Shown here piece by piece: positions 36,566-49,145 of a stretch of DNA of 64,000 nt (position 1 is the stretch's first letter; every line of letters begins with the position of its first letter). The notes beneath the pieces were generated by a model. The model was not told the DNA's origin, searched no databases, and was given only the letters and a program-made list of their open reading frames with translations. Source of the stretch: Dysidea avara (lineage: Eukaryota; Porifera; Demospongiae; Dictyoceratida; Dysideidae); assembly GCF_963678975.1 (NCBI RefSeq), contig NC_089279.1:28267609-28331608 (forward strand). Direction: 5' to 3'. The translations under genes were made by a program, and so were the position numbers.

Positions 36566-39263
36566 ATGGCAGGAGCGAACGCGTCTTACATGAATTATGA
36601 TCCTAGCATCGTAGAGATCAAGTCGAAGGTGAGTAATGAACACCTAAAGTGATAAACAGAACGGAATTTTAACCATGTATAATTATTCATAGTTACGTTA
36701 TAATAATGGAAAACTTACAAGGGTAATTGAACAGGATGTTTATGGTCGTGCGCCAACAAACCCGGAAAATTGTAGTTATACTTTTTGCGTGTGTGGCAGC
36801 TTCAGTTCTGTGAAAAACACATAGTTCACAGATTTAAGTTTAATATTTCCGCATCTGTTAGATATTAGGCCACTCCAAGTCATACCTTAGTTTCTGGTCA
36901 CTCCCAAGCCTAAAATGGATGCGGGCGGGCGGATGATCAGGACTTCAGGACTATAGACTCTACTGTGACAATATACTGTATGGTATTATTATTTGCTCAA
37001 TTTAGCAAATTCATGTTGATTTTGTTTTTAGTCAAACTTAACCAACAACATAAGTAGTTGTGCTTCGGCAAAAAATGCACTAAGAAAGTTGTTGATGGAT
37101 CATGGCTAGCTATACACTGATGTATAGCATTTAAGTATATTTATTTATTTATTTAGAATATACTATAGGAAATGTTTTGCTCATGTAGCTACTTATGCTT
37201 TCCAAGTGAAATAAATGTCTCATTAGCTATGTCAGGAAAGTATTACTATGACTTATAGCTAAGTTGTTCAAATGATCATGATCCAAAATGAAATTTAACT
37301 TCTATTTTCACATCAGAAATTCTTCATTCAAATGTGAAGTATTAGCCCACTAGCTATGTGTTTCCAGCCTTCTATTCAGTAAACCTTGAGAAAAGTAACT
37401 GTCAAAGTTTTGAGTCATTGAGTACTCCAGACTAGTGTTTTTTAGTGATCATCTGGGAATGTTAAACTATAAGGGTTTCTACTTGCCAATCTAATTTTAG
37501 TTATGGAAAAGTTTAAGTTTAAGCTCACCGAATGTTGCCGGCTTTCCATACCCCTGCAGTGTTCAGTGATAAGGAATTTGAAGTTACTAGACTAATCATT
37601 AGAGGACTACATTTGAATTATAAAGTTAAAGCTATGGCCCATCTGCATGGGCTAGTAGTTAATGCTACTGAAATTACTTTGGTTACAAAAGTATTAGTAA
37701 CAGTTATAATCTGAACAGCTATATAATCAAGGACAAAACTAGCTATAGTTAGAAACATTTTATTAGTGTCGCATATATACCTAATATTAGAGTTAAGAGT
37801 AGTGTGACTGCTCTATTGGAATCCCTGACTGCTCTATTAGAGTATCTCGATCTTTTGCAGTAAAAAATAAGTGTCTTGCTGGGTCACATGCACTTAAGCA
37901 CCTGTAATATTAATAATAGTCCTCATAAACGAGGGTTCCAGGTTTACCATGCGGGCGGGTGACCAGAAACTAAGGTTTGACTTGGTGTGGCCTTAGGCCA
38001 CTCCAAATAAATTCTCTGTTTCCCGTCCACCGCCCGCACCTAGTTACTGTCAGCTCTAAATATTCCATTATTCCGTATTTTTCCATTATTTTCCAGTTAT
38101 TGTTGCATACTGACAGGCTCACTTGAAACCATGTCAGCTCACGTGTAGGTAGTGCTATCAAGTCAGCGCAAACTTCACATTTGTGCTAGACAAATAAGGC
38201 TTAAAAAGCTGCTAATTTTATAATGAATAATGGAAATAGACCGCCCACCCGCATGCAAATATGCTTGAGTCCAGGACGGGAAACAGAATTTATTTGGAGT
38301 GGCCTTATGTAAAGTAGCTTAGAATTATGAGGCTGTCCATAGTTGTACCTTGCCAGTTGTTGACATGGGTTCTGTTTTCTCACCACTTTGTTTATGCTGT
38401 GTCTAACAACAAAGTAATGCTGTAATTTTTTCTTAGTTTGAGTGTGAGTTTCGGAGGTTTAGCATCAACCGAGCTAAAATGAAGCAATTCACTGACTTTC
38501 ACCTTCTCATTAAACAATTGCATCGTCTACCGAATAACATTAATTTCACTGTATCTTACACCGATCCACGTAATGGTGATTTATTGCCAATCAACAACGA
38601 TGATAATTTGTTAAGAGCCTACACGACAGCCATGCCACTGCTAAGACTATTCATTTACAGAGAACAGGGTAAGCAATAAATAGCATAATAAAATAATGTT
38701 GTTTTCAACTGGCATGATGCAGAATTACAACATGTTCAACCATTCATATGTGCAAGTGCAGTAGATATTAAATATATCCCCTCTTTACAGATCTAATGTT
38801 GGCAGATATGACAGCCCATCAGCGCAGCTCAAGATATCGCTACTCCAATGAAAGCAAACTGAAGGCAATTGGGATCCCACAAAATTTTAGAGTAGTATCA
38901 TCCATTGTCGATGCGGATATGCTTCCTGACACCCTCCGTCGAGTAAAACTATTGAAACACTCTTCAGACAGACCACTGGGATTTTACATAAAAGATGGCA
39001 ACAGTGTCAGAGTGACTCCATATGGTTTAGAGGAAGTCCAAGGCATATTCATTTCACGGCTTGTTCCAGGTGGGTTGGCTGAAGGCACTGGCCTACTGGC
39101 AGTGAACGATGAAATACTGGAAGTTAACGGTATTGAGGTCACTGGAAAGTCTCTTGACCAAGTTACAGACATGATGGTAGCTAACAGCCATAATCTGATC
39201 ATAACAGTAAAACCAGCTCAACAACCAGCTGAGTCACAACAGACGAAACCATCAAAAAAATGA
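36566..39263 (+). CDS. par6: Par6 polarity scaffold (PB1, semi-CRIB, PDZ), three exons
   Basis: Exons: 36566-36628, 38437-38668, 38791-39263 (stop included), giving 255 codons. Donors GTGAGT and GTAAGC and acceptors TCTTAG and TTACAG are canonical; phases 0 and 1 join cleanly. Residues 15-26 (IVEIKSKFECEF) open the PB1 domain (to about 97), which has an acidic stretch ending [17 protein letters not shown], the type that binds the PB1 of atypical PKC. Residues about 125-139 ([15 protein letters not shown]) are the semi-CRIB that with the PDZ binds Cdc42-GTP. The PDZ covers about 148-241, with the PLGF carboxylate-binding loop at 160-163. The ATG precedes a short leader typical of Par6. The protein ends 14 residues after the PDZ, shorter than the roughly 350-residue vertebrate forms. 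Role: cytoplasmic scaffold of the Par3/Par6/aPKC complex at the cell cortex. No lesion seen; intron 1 is mostly MITE. Confidence 0.95.
36868..37992 (+). mobile_element. PIF/Harbinger-like MITE, copy b, in par6 intron 1
   Basis: 1125 bp, preceded by TTA 36865-36867 and followed by TTA 37993-37995. Ends GGCCACTCCAAGTCATACC and, inverted, GGCCACACCAAGTCAAACC. It is near-identical to 24984-26117 in reverse. It carries the GACTGCTCTATTAGAGTATC motif near 37827 and no transposase. Confidence 0.9.
37996..38304. mobile_element. second PIF/Harbinger-like MITE, directly adjacent
   Basis: 309 bp, with ends GGCCACTCCAAATAAATTC and, inverted, GGCCACTCCAAATAAATTC. TTA flanks at 37993-37995 and 38305-38307; the left TTA is shared with the preceding element. 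The first 11 terminal bases equal those of its neighbour, so the same transposase probably moved both. It ends 132 bases before par6 exon 2. Confidence 0.9.
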
Positions 39264-39558
39264 GAAAACTTTACTTTCACAGTGAAGGACTTTAAGGATT
39301 ATGAACCATCAAAAAGTAACTATGTAGTAATGTTATTTTTCTAAAGTTATTCTCACAAACTATTGTATTTAGTGTATGGTGCATGTTCAGAAGAATGTGT
39401 GTGTAAATTTTTGTGTGTGTGTGTGTGATAGGAAAGTTACAGTTGAGATATAGACAATCCCACATTACTTAAAATGGCCAACTTGTTACTGTATAGATAT
39501 TGAGTTAGTTGGATTAAACATGGTGAAATCCCATCAGTAAGATAACTGTGGCCTTATA
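39264..39558 (+). other. par6 3' flank / probable 3' untranslated region
   Basis: AT-rich with a GTGTGTGT tract near 39412-39428. No AATAAA was found close to the stop. Confidence 0.4.
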
Positions 39559-39792
39559 TAGTGGAACCTCAGTTATGCGGACCCCACTTATCTGGAATTC
39601 CAGATTCTCGATTAATCGGACCATGGAATTGACTGCTCTATTAGTGTAGTGGCTGTTCTATTAGGGTAGTTGATAATACAGATATTTTAAATTTTATTTA
39701 TGCTATTTTAAACACAGTTTCAGAGATATGGACTTTTCAGATTTATGGACCACCCCTGAACCCAATGGTTTCGGATAACTGAGGTTCCACTG
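39559..39792. mobile_element. pogo/Tigger-like MITE, copy b
   Basis: 234 bp between TA dinucleotides. Ends TAGTGGAACCTCAGTTAT and ATAACTGAGGTTCCACTG. It shares GGACTTTTCAGA and the GACTGCTCTATTAG motif with 34812-35026. Confidence 0.85.
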
Positions 39793-41431
39793 TAATTTGC
39801 ATACATACTCTAATAGAGCAGTCACCATACTACAACAGTCAAGCATATATTAAAATAAATAGTACTTGATTAACTGCTAAAAAATCACCGAAGTTCAATC
39901 TCCTTGCACCTATTTTTTTAATTTTTCAGGAGGCATGCCCCCCAGACCCCCAAGAATTAGCATGTTGTGTGTGGTTCATACCGGCACTTAACATAATTTT
40001 GGGCACCCTAGGTCTTCTGCCTCCTATGCTTTCAAGGTCTTGAAGCATACACCATAGACTTTAAAACAGGTGTAGACTATATGTTCATTATGTTGGTTGT
40101 TTTACAGCATCTACTTTATTATTAGAGGTCATTACTGTTCTATTAGAGTATCTAAATTCTCAATCTGAAATAGTGCAGGGGGAAAGCTCCCTCTGTGGTT
40201 TCTAACCCCATCTTCTGCACCCTTCTTTGTGATGCCAAAGTTTGATAGGTACTGCAAGCCCATGCACTAGTTTATATATATATATATATTTCAAAAGGAG
40301 TTTCAGAACCCTGGTAAGACCTTCTTTCTACACCCATGTTATTTCCTCCCATTTACTACCAGCATATGCTTAATACTCTTGAGGTGTCAAAGAACTTTTG
40401 GCTTGTGCACTTAATGTTTCACCACCTTGGAATGTGATTTGTTGTATCTGTCCAGATAATCCCTGTAATACTATGTGTCCATCCTGCATGGAGGCATTGC
40501 TGCTAGTTATACATAAAGCAACTTTGTGCATGTATATATTTTTTGTGCAGATGTACATACATTTACACAGGTGCACAATTGTGCTGGTATCTGGATTATA
40601 CATTTGAGTGCCTCAACGAAAGAATACTGAACTGTCGACACATTTGGAACAGTAGGAGTTCAACTGAAATTTCATGATCAATATTATTGCAGCTATATTT
40701 AGCTCATTATGAAACAGTATAACTTAATTTGTCAACTCACAACAAATTATTTGCATACATGCACCGAAAAAGTTAGTACCTTGTTTAGTGCATATTACAA
40801 TCATTGTTGTTGCAGGGCAAATTATTTTGTAATCATTAAGATAAAATCAGAATGCTTTACTTTCTTAATATACTCTTACCCCAGTGAAAGTTACTTTACA
40901 CATGGCTAGGTTGTCTTATCACGTCTCTTTATGAGGTGGTCATGAAATATACCTTAATTAGAAATATTGGGACCTGGATAATGTAATGAAGTGGAAGAGG
41001 TTACTCAGCATATGAACTGAATTATTCTTATACAGTCCAGCTATTAAAGATAGCACTCTCCTAGCTATTTCACTGGTCATGAGCACTCTTATGAGAGGAT
41101 GTGGCCAGTATACAATCTTGAGGTGGTCCAACATGACTATATCAACTGTAAGGCTCCTGTACACATCATTACTGGAACTGCTGGTTGTAATGAACTGGAT
41201 GGGTAGTGTTTCACTCCCATGCTTCAACCTCAGGGTGGGTCACTCTGTTTGGTGTACTGAGTGCAAAATTATTATTTCTAACATCAGTACAGTGAAGTGT
41301 TATATTTTATTTGATAAAATTGTTACACTATAAATTATATGTACTTAGATCAAAATTGGCCATTGTGATAATCCCCAAGAAGTGTCGCTTGTGTACAAGT
41401 AACCTGCCATCCTTTTATGAGGTTTAGCTTT
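39793..41431. other. no gene seen
   Basis: Contains motif copies near 39807 and 40137 and a TA microsatellite near 40274. Open frames of up to 89 codons lack family resemblance. Confidence 0.35.
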
Positions 41432-41860
41432 AAAGAATCGTCCATTATTTTTAGCATTTTGGCAAGAATACAGAGAGTACATTTGGGGGGAGGGGGTAAA
41501 ATTCACCTGTATGCTTTTTAAAATGTTGGCACCAAATAAAGCAATTTAGTACTAGTGTTTGATTAGAAGTTAGAATGTTAAGGTGGTGAAAAGCTGAGTT
41601 GCAGCTGGACACTAAAATTTAATGATTGCCGCTTCATGCAAGGCTATATCTAAATAAATCAACATTCTTTCAAATGCTTATGTTAATTCCTGAGGATTAG
41701 CAGGTGCAGGTAGATGTATATCGAAGAAATTTAACATTGACTGTACAATAGCTATCACATCAACATTTTATAGTACGCTTTTGGGTAGGAGGGAGGGGTT
41801 AAGCAAAAAGGGTACTCTCTGTACGCTTGTGGAAATGCTGAAAATTATGGATGATCCCCA
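41432..41860. mobile_element. MITE-like repeat with GGATCATCCAT ends, copy b
   Basis: Collinear with 20111-20627: AATCGTCCATTATTTTTAGC at one end, GAAAATTATGGATGATCC at the other, and GCTGAGTTGCAGCTGGA, TTTTGGGTAGGAGGGAGG between. Confidence 0.6.
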
Positions 41861-42090
41861 AGGCAATCACTGTACTAGCAATAATTAAATTAGTGAAAAA
41901 TTGAATAGTATTTTGTTCAAGTCCCTGGTCAGCTTATCGCCTACATAGGTCACCAGGTAAACATGGTTATGGTTGTCTGAAGGTGCTTGAAGGATATCCA
42001 TGTAAACTGATTACATTTGAATACTGTGACATGTAAAATTTGTACAGAAATTAAATTTCGACTGTGCATACTGTGAGACTCACCAGAGTT

Positions 42091-42094
42091 TGTG

Positions 42095-42126
<32 letters not shown>

Positions 42127-42137
42127 TGCGTGCGTGG

Positions 42138-42193
<56 letters not shown>

Positions 42194-42343
42194 TGGTGCG
42201 TGCGTGCGTGGTGCGTGCGTGCGTGCGTGCGTGCGTGGCTGCGTGCGTGCGTGCGTGCGTGCGGTGCGTGCGTGCGTGGTGCGTGCGTGCGTGCGTGCGT
42301 GCGTGCGTACGTGCGTACGTGCGTGTGTGTGTGAGAGAGAGAG
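42091..42343. repeat. GTGC microsatellite abutting a COG4 terminal exon
   Basis: (TG)n, then (GTGC)n with interspersed GGTGC, then (GT)n and (GA)n. Open on several frames in both directions purely because the unit avoids stops; not coding in itself. Confidence 0.95.
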
Positions 42344-43113
42344 AATATCATCACCTTTGAAGTCCTCTCTGAAAGTAGAACACATTGAACATCAACAAAC
42401 ACACTTATTCTGTATATTTTTGGGAGGAAGGTTTGATGAATTGCTGTAGGTTTATATCTTAAGCTTTATTCAGAATCACTACATGATTTGAAATAAAGCT
42501 TAAAGATTCTTAAACACCTCATTTATTCCCACAAACTAAGTACATACTCTAGCTCACACCACTGAAAGTAGATACCAGAGGCAGATCCAGATTTGACAAG
42601 GGGTGCACCATGATCAGTGGGTAGCAGGGAATCTAGGGAGTACCAGCAGCCCTTAGAAGCTATAGGCATTTTACATATGTTTCATGCAGGACTGAAATTT
42701 GATGTAGAGTAATTTTACGCATAAATCATAGTGATTTCTAAGTGATATACATGGTCAAGAGCTGCACATAGGGATCAGTGACAGTTATGAATTCAGATAT
42801 GAGCCTAAAAGTATATAATCATAACTTATCCAAGTGAATTTAATTTGCTAGCAGGTTACAGTGCCCATGGATTAGTGCTGCAGATGATACTCAGTGGAGG
42901 ATTCTCAATAGTTATAGTGGTGACTGTTCTATTAGAGTATTTGACTGACTGCTCTATTAGAGTATCCCAATTTTGTGTAGATGGAGGGGGCACATGACCG
43001 GATACAGAGCAAGTTTATCAATATTGTTTTATGTGCACACATGCTTTCATACACGTAGTGTGGATCCATGCTTAGTGATAAATACATTAAATTAATTAGA
43101 TAAGATTATTATC

Positions 43114-43355
43114 AATCCACACAAAAAAAAAACAACAGCCAAACTGTATAAAAATGGTACGGTCTTCAAAAAGCCTGGGTGAAAAAGTTGTCAATGATGC
43201 GTATGGATGATAATAAAGTTTAATAATGGCCTTGTGAATTAATATCATCAACATCACTGCAGCTATTTTATGGCTGCCACCTTTATTTCACAACTTTTCA
43301 CCCAGGCTTTTTGAAGGCCGCACCCTTTATATGGCTTCACTGTTTTGGTGTATTT
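43114..43355. mobile_element. foldback MITE, family 2, copy c
   Basis: ATCCACACAAAA and ACAGCC at one end, GGCTTCACTGTTTTGGTG at the other. AAAGCCTGGGTGAAAAAGTTG is inverted against CAACTTTTCACCCAGGCTTT. Most degraded of the three copies. Lies in the last intron of COG4 copy 1. Confidence 0.75.
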
Positions 43356-43689
43356 TGCTTTTTTTTGGATTTGGTTGCACAAAAGAACCAAATGCCTGCA
43401 TTAGGTGTTCCCCAGAAAAAACAAATGGAAAAAGTACTAACTAGTTAATTTACAAAAAACATAGATGCAAAACAAAATAGAAGTTATAACCATCTATGCA
43501 ATGCCGGTCTGAATTTGGAGATAGAGTTTCCTGTTTTTAAAACATATGAAGGAATCTTGTTTCACAAAAATATTCCATTAACTATTAACGAATATTGGTA
43601 GGAGTTAATAAAAGAAGAAATAGCGTGGAAAGTTAACTGGTGACTAAATGTGGTCTTTAGGTTTGGATATAATTTTCCTGTGAAAACTT

Positions 43690-44770
43690 TAAAAAGATCC
43701 TTTTTTAGTGGAAAAGAATGGCCAATTAAATCTGAAATGGCCAATTAAATCTGATACACAATTTCTGGAGGATTTTGTCCACTTCAAAGTTTCCAAGTCC
43801 CAATGGCTTTTCATTATCTTGCACGCAGTATGATTTAGGACCGGCACAGTTTTTTTTGGTACAGGGGTTCCACATCCCACAGGCATACTCCATGCAAGAC
43901 CTGACAATGCTCCTATATGCCACATCCTTTAAGTGCAGAGCACCCAAACATTGTTCTACACAAAATATTCAAAATATTTGTGGCTTTGGAAGCTGTCAGT
44001 TTACAATGGTCGGGCCATGTTAATGTATACGCCTAAATATACAATCAAAGATTCTATGAAATAACTCCACTATATTGATGGTATAGGTAAACAGGGGAGG
44101 AGACCATGCCATTTATTCAATGTAATTGAGAGCCTCACATTTTGTAGGATTCAAGTGCACCTGCCAGACAACAGTCCAATCATACAAATGAGACAAGTCA
44201 TCTTGCAAAAGCTGACAATCAGAGACGCTTGGGACTACCTTGTATACAGTAACATCATCAGCAAAACAACTTCTAGAGTAGAATTAATCACTAAGTGGTG
44301 AAGTGGGTCGATGTACAATATAAACAGTAAAAGCCCAGCATGGAACTCCAGATCTTACAGGGAGCCAATCTGACGTTTGACCATTAACAATTTCTCTCTG
44401 TTTGTGACAAGTATTAAGAAAATGTCAAAACCAGTCCTCAGTATCAGTAACAGCTGGTGGTGAGACACAAAATCAAAGATCTTGACCAGATCCAGAAACA
44501 AAGAATGAACACTATTTCTCTGCTCAAGAGCAAATGCCCAATCATGTATGGTCTCTGAAAGTAAACTCACAGTATAATTCCTGGCACGAAGTCTGTGTTG
44601 GTGATTACTCAGCAACCCCTGCTTCTCCAGAGCAGACATAACAGCTCTGTGCACTAACTCCTCGAGTGTCTTAACAACAATTGAAGTGAATGAAATGATT
44701 TTACAAGTTAAAATTTTAATTTTGATGATGTAAAAATGAATAATTAGTACGAGATCACCCATGAAATTTT
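43690..44770 (-). pseudogene. CR1/Jockey-like LINE reverse transcriptase relic
   Basis: From 44770 downward on the minus strand: SIVVKTLEELVHRAVMSALE, then LLSNHQHRLRARNYTVSLLS, LFLDLVKIFDFVSHHQLL (motif A with F-D-x-V), LVTNREKLLMV, the catalytic FADDV at about 44252-44265, a segment reading DDLSHLYDWTVVWQVHLNP near 44150-44200, and finally RSIVRSCMEYACGMWNP near 43880. Frames change several times and part of the palm is deleted. Endonuclease not seen. Target-primed insertion would be its function when intact. Confidence 0.85.
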
Positions 44771-47297
44771 ATATTAATTGTACTTCCAAGTATAGAGCTA
44801 AAGAGCAAAACCTATCATCATGCTTAAGATAACAAAACCTATCATCATGCTTTTTGAGCAGTTCCCAAATTAATAACCACACATTATGCATACTGGAAAT
44901 GCTCACCATGCCAGCATTTCTGTCAATCATATTTGTTGATTACTGTATTAGACCATAAACATTTTGTTTAGCTGGTTGCTATATTCATAGTCATGCCAAC
45001 CTGACTACTTTATTAGAATTGTCAGTCTTTTTAGTTTATTAGAATTCATGACTGTTCTATTACCTAGGATATCTGATTTTTTGTGATGTTTTCTTGTTTG
45101 TAATGGATATGTAATGCTCAATTCCCACATGTGTTTATTATTCCTAAATATATGATGGAAAAAACTGTTGAAACTGACCATATTGTGTTTTAAGCAACTA
45201 TTCAACCTAAATGGGATGGTTGCAGGTTCAAGGCTGTCCAGGTCCTGTCATCCTTTCTGCTTCATTTCAAACATACTTCAAGGGCGGGTTTAGGGGGCCA
45301 CTTGGGGGACTGAAGCACCCCCTCCAAAATTTTAAAATGAGCAAGCTAGGAAGCTTCTAGAAGCTGTAGTACAGGTGCAGTTGCACCTTATACACATGTA
45401 TGGGCAATGAAAAGATGGAAAGAGCAAGGGGAATAGCTAATCTTATACAAGAATTACTAAGAGGGGCTCAAAATTATTCTTTTGGAGTAAGTCTTACCTT
45501 TTTTAGAAGCTGCTAAAATCGAAATACTCTAATAGAACAGTCAACTACTCTAATAGAACAACCATCGTTAAAACTATAATTTTCAAGAATTTACCAGAGT
45601 GTAAACTGAAATTAAACCTATTCTTCTAGACCTATGCACTGCTACCCTCACCATTGTACCAAACATCCTACCATATACCAATCACTTTAGGTAAAAGATT
45701 TATACCTTTAATGTACTAAGTTGTATAAAACATTATTAATTGAAAATCTATTCTGAAAATAACCTTTTCTGTCAAATAGTTTAAGTTTTTTAGGCTCTAC
45801 TACAAACTTGATTCTTGGGTCAGTGAAATGCTTCTCTTGCAAGTTAAACAATAATGGTCTTATATAATAGTGAATTTCATAGCATTTATAAAGTTCACAA
45901 GGCTGCAACATCTGAGAGCTGTTTTTTTCCCTTACTTGATCAAATCTCATGCTACATTTATCTAAATATAGCAGCTTCTGGAGTTTGAACTATCAAGTCC
46001 CTTGAAACTCAGCTTTAAGCGTAGATCCAATCCTGTGTTTTAAATGTTCTTCTTGACCTTACATTCAATTAACTATACACTCTTTATTCTCTTTGACAGT
46101 TTCTTAAAATCCAATAACAAGAAACAGTGTATATATAGTTCTGTTCTTTAATTAAAATTATTTTCAACTGAACTCATTCATCTTGTACCCACAGTTGGTT
46201 AAAAATAGCTTCTAGATTCAATCTTGTGATAACCATTTTCCAAAAGTTTCCAGGGGAGTATACCACCAGAGCCCCCTGGCTGGAGAATTCTATACATGCT
46301 GAGTGCACGTGCAGTCCACGCACTGGTGAGCCTACTTGCCCTCTCCACTCATCTCTACTATTAATTTGGACAGCTAGTGTAGTTTGAGCCATGAGACTGT
46401 ATATTATACTATACTTCAAAACACTAAATTTGATCATGTGCAGCTGATACCCATAATGTTTCCACTACTAGTTCTTTAAGATGTTAATCTATAAGATTGA
46501 ATTTTAGCTATTGGCTGTGCCCTTTAGTTATATTGACAAACTGTAGGGGAATAATGGTATCACATAAACAAAGTGACATCATTTTTCACTCAAAATTACT
46601 ACCAAATTCAATCTCAGTAGGCCAAATTTGCAAAATTTTCCTGTGGGGGGCATGCCCCTAGACCCCCTAGATAGAGCATGTTCCACATGCTGAGTGTGCT
46701 TCACACACTAGTTGTATCATGATCAACTTTCTTGCCACATATATATATATATATACGCATGTCCATGTTAGCACCCCCACTTCTGAAATCCTATATAGAT
46801 CCACCCCTGTACTTAATATAACATCTTTAATAGGCTGTAGAACCAGGTGTCCTACAGACCTTCAGCACTTGTGCTATTAAATAAATAAGGCTGGTAACTA
46901 CAGTATATGAGGTTGGCATACATATAAATGCTAGCACATATACCATACATATGACATGATCCCTTGAAATCACTTATTTGTTGCACCTCCTCAAGTTACA
47001 TACTTTTAATAAAGCCAGAGAATGCTTCTTGCTCCATTGTTAATGGCACAGCAAGGGCAGTTTTAGGGGGGTTTCTGGGGTTTCCAGAATGAAATAGCAC
47101 TCGCCCCTACGATTCGTCTGGGTGATAAAAAAATTACAAGTGCAGAATTATTAGAAAATACCAGTAATTACAACTGCACTAAGTGTTGATTTAAACTTAT
47201 GCTGCATGTTTGAAACTTGATATTTAGTGATTTTATAATGCTGTCTACCCCTGGCAACTAAATGGGGCCACATTGTTTATATATATATATATATATA
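44771..47297. other. no gene; decayed repeats
   Basis: A double copy of AAAACCTATCATCATGC lies near 44808-44850. Motif variants lie near 45050 and 45515-45550. Fragments resembling the CAGGGGCGGATCC MITE occur near 45280 and 46780. All lies within the long last intron of COG4 copy 1. Confidence 0.4.
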
Positions 47298-47411
47298 TGT
47301 AATAGTTATACCATGGGCACAAGTGTTTTGCCTGATATATACGTACAAGCATGAGGGCCACAGGCCCAAGTGCGAGTGCGTATATACAGGCAAAGCACAA
47401 GTGCCCGTGGT
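47298..47411. repeat. inverted repeat, AGTTATACCATGGGCACAAG
   Basis: AGTTATACCATGGGCACAAG pairs with CACAAGTGCCCGTGGTATAACT; the arms are about 24 bases with a loop of about 65 bases. Confidence 0.75.
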
Positions 47412-47473
47412 ATAACTAATATGTTCTACTTTAGCATGTAGACCCACCTAATTGGCAAAATCTTTAGCTGCTA

Positions 47474-47715
47474 TACCCTTCTCTTGTATAGGGAACCAAG
47501 TAAGCTGTGATTGTGGGATTGAATTTTGCCAAACAAACTGTGATTGTGGGATTCAATTTTAATACATCAAACAGTAGTTTGATTTTATTTTTGCTAATAT
47601 AGCAATTTTAAGAGACTTTAATTTGCTACATTTACAAAAGTAAAAAACAACTACTGTTGATGTATTAAAATTGAATCCCACAATCACAGCTTGCTTGGTT
47701 CCCTATATAAGATAA
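47474..47715. mobile_element. foldback element with AGGGAACCAAG ends
   Basis: AGGGAACCAAGTAAGCTGTG and TTGAATTTTAATACATCAA-type arms are inverted against CACAGCTTGCTTGGTTCCCT. One arm contains a duplicated CTGTGATTGTGGGATT block. Confidence 0.75.
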
Positions 47716-47789
47716 GAGGATAACAGTATAACATCAAATAAATCTGATGATTTCTGGATATAGTGTGCACTCCTATTAGGTGTGCAATG

Positions 47790-47965
47790 TCCCGAGTTAA
47801 TGAGATATATGCACTGGTGGCAGTGCATATATCTCGTTAAGGCAGTGTGTAATGAGATATACGCACTGCCTTAACAAGAAATACGCACTGGTAGCAATGC
47901 GTATATCTCATTAACATTTTGAGTCAGTGCGATATGTGTATATGCACTGGCTTTCCTTTGATCTG
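47790..47965. repeat. cluster of GAGATATATGCACT inverted and direct repeats
   Basis: At least five variants of GAGATATACGCACTG, in both orientations, alternate over 170 bases. Confidence 0.75.
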
Positions 47966-48099
47966 AGGTGTGAAAGTGGTACATATATATATATATACAC
48001 ACACACACACAACTGATCATAATTCAAGGCAGTACTGTGTCATTTATTGAAGTAGTTTAGAGTTCATGTGGCTAAAAGAGATTTAGGGTTTCACTTAGG

Positions 48100-48480
48100 G
48101 GGGCAGGGGGCATTGAAAAATTCTCACCTCTCTTAAATTTTAAACAATAATTAAAATGAAAGTGCCTCAGGATTCATCAGAAGCAATGTAAGAGAGTCTA
48201 AAATCCAAAAAAATTCTGGAGTGGCATGTCATTTTCAAGTACACAAGAATGCACCAGAAGTAATTTACGAGTGTTTAAATCACTATTTTTTTCTGGAGCG
48301 GCATGTTTAGAAAAGCAATTTACAAGAGTCTAAATACAAAAGTTTCTGGAGCAGCATATCACATTTTCAGGTACCTGAGAATACACCACGAGAGTCTAAA
48401 ATGCAAAGATTTTCTGGAGTGGCATGTTATTCTCAGATACTTTACCTGAGAATGCACTAGAAACAATCTGACAGTTTAGT
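48100..48480. repeat. diverged tandem repeat, unit about 80-90 bp, about four units
   Basis: Each unit holds TTCTGGAGTGGCATGT (or GAGCGGCATGT), a TTTTCAAGTAC-like piece and AGAATGCACCAGAAG. Confidence 0.65.
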
Positions 48481-49029
48481 AGGCATGGCCCCTAGATTCC
48501 ATGCACATAAAAAGTAAGCACAAAGATGGTTACACTACCCACCCTACCCTGATAACGCTGTATTCCCCCTTTGCAATCAACCTATACTAAACCACCATAG
48601 CTTCTTGTATACAGTACAACAAGTTTGTTAATTACCATCAAACTATTTCTACTTCTGCATTCATACATAATATACAATGCTGCACTCTACCTGAGGTGAA
48701 GTGTCCTTCTCACATCAGCTAGTGTCAACCTCCATACTAGTGGGCCAGACCCTGAGCCCCAGTAGTCCAGTATCTTGCTCACCTGTATAACAATAACACT
48801 GCATGAATGAATGACAAGAAGTGCTTTACAGAAATCTACACTTATAAAAGAGTTCTACACATGCACACATGTTCAATATGTTAGCTACTGTTAAGCATTA
48901 TCACGGATAACAGATTTAATGTCACTCAATTTCAGCACACTTATCTGACTGTTTGTATTCACTTGAATTTCGGTATGTAAAGATATCGACATTCATTGTG
49001 GTACTGTACAGGAACAACCACTTCATTAT

Positions 49030-49145
49030 GTTAACAAGATGTTCATTTATAAAGTGTGCATGTTTCCACTCATTTATAAAGTGTGCATGTTTCCACTCAA
49101 ATTGAGTGGAAACATGCACACTTTATAATAATGGACATCTTGTTA
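49030..49145. repeat. inverted repeat with duplicated arm segment
   Basis: TATGTTAACAAGATG and AAAGTGTGCATGTTTCCACT are inverted against AGTGGAAACATGCACACTTT and CATCTTGTTAACATA. The arm piece ATTTATAAAGTGTGCATGTT is present twice on the left. In intron C-D of COG4 copy 1. Confidence 0.8.

Noticed and set aside
42064..42449. Overlapping long frames rich in Cys/Val/Arg or His/Thr/Arg over the GTGC array
   Set aside because: Produced by the tetranucleotide repeat on both strands; no non-repeat protein sequence apart from the COG4 exon E fragment.
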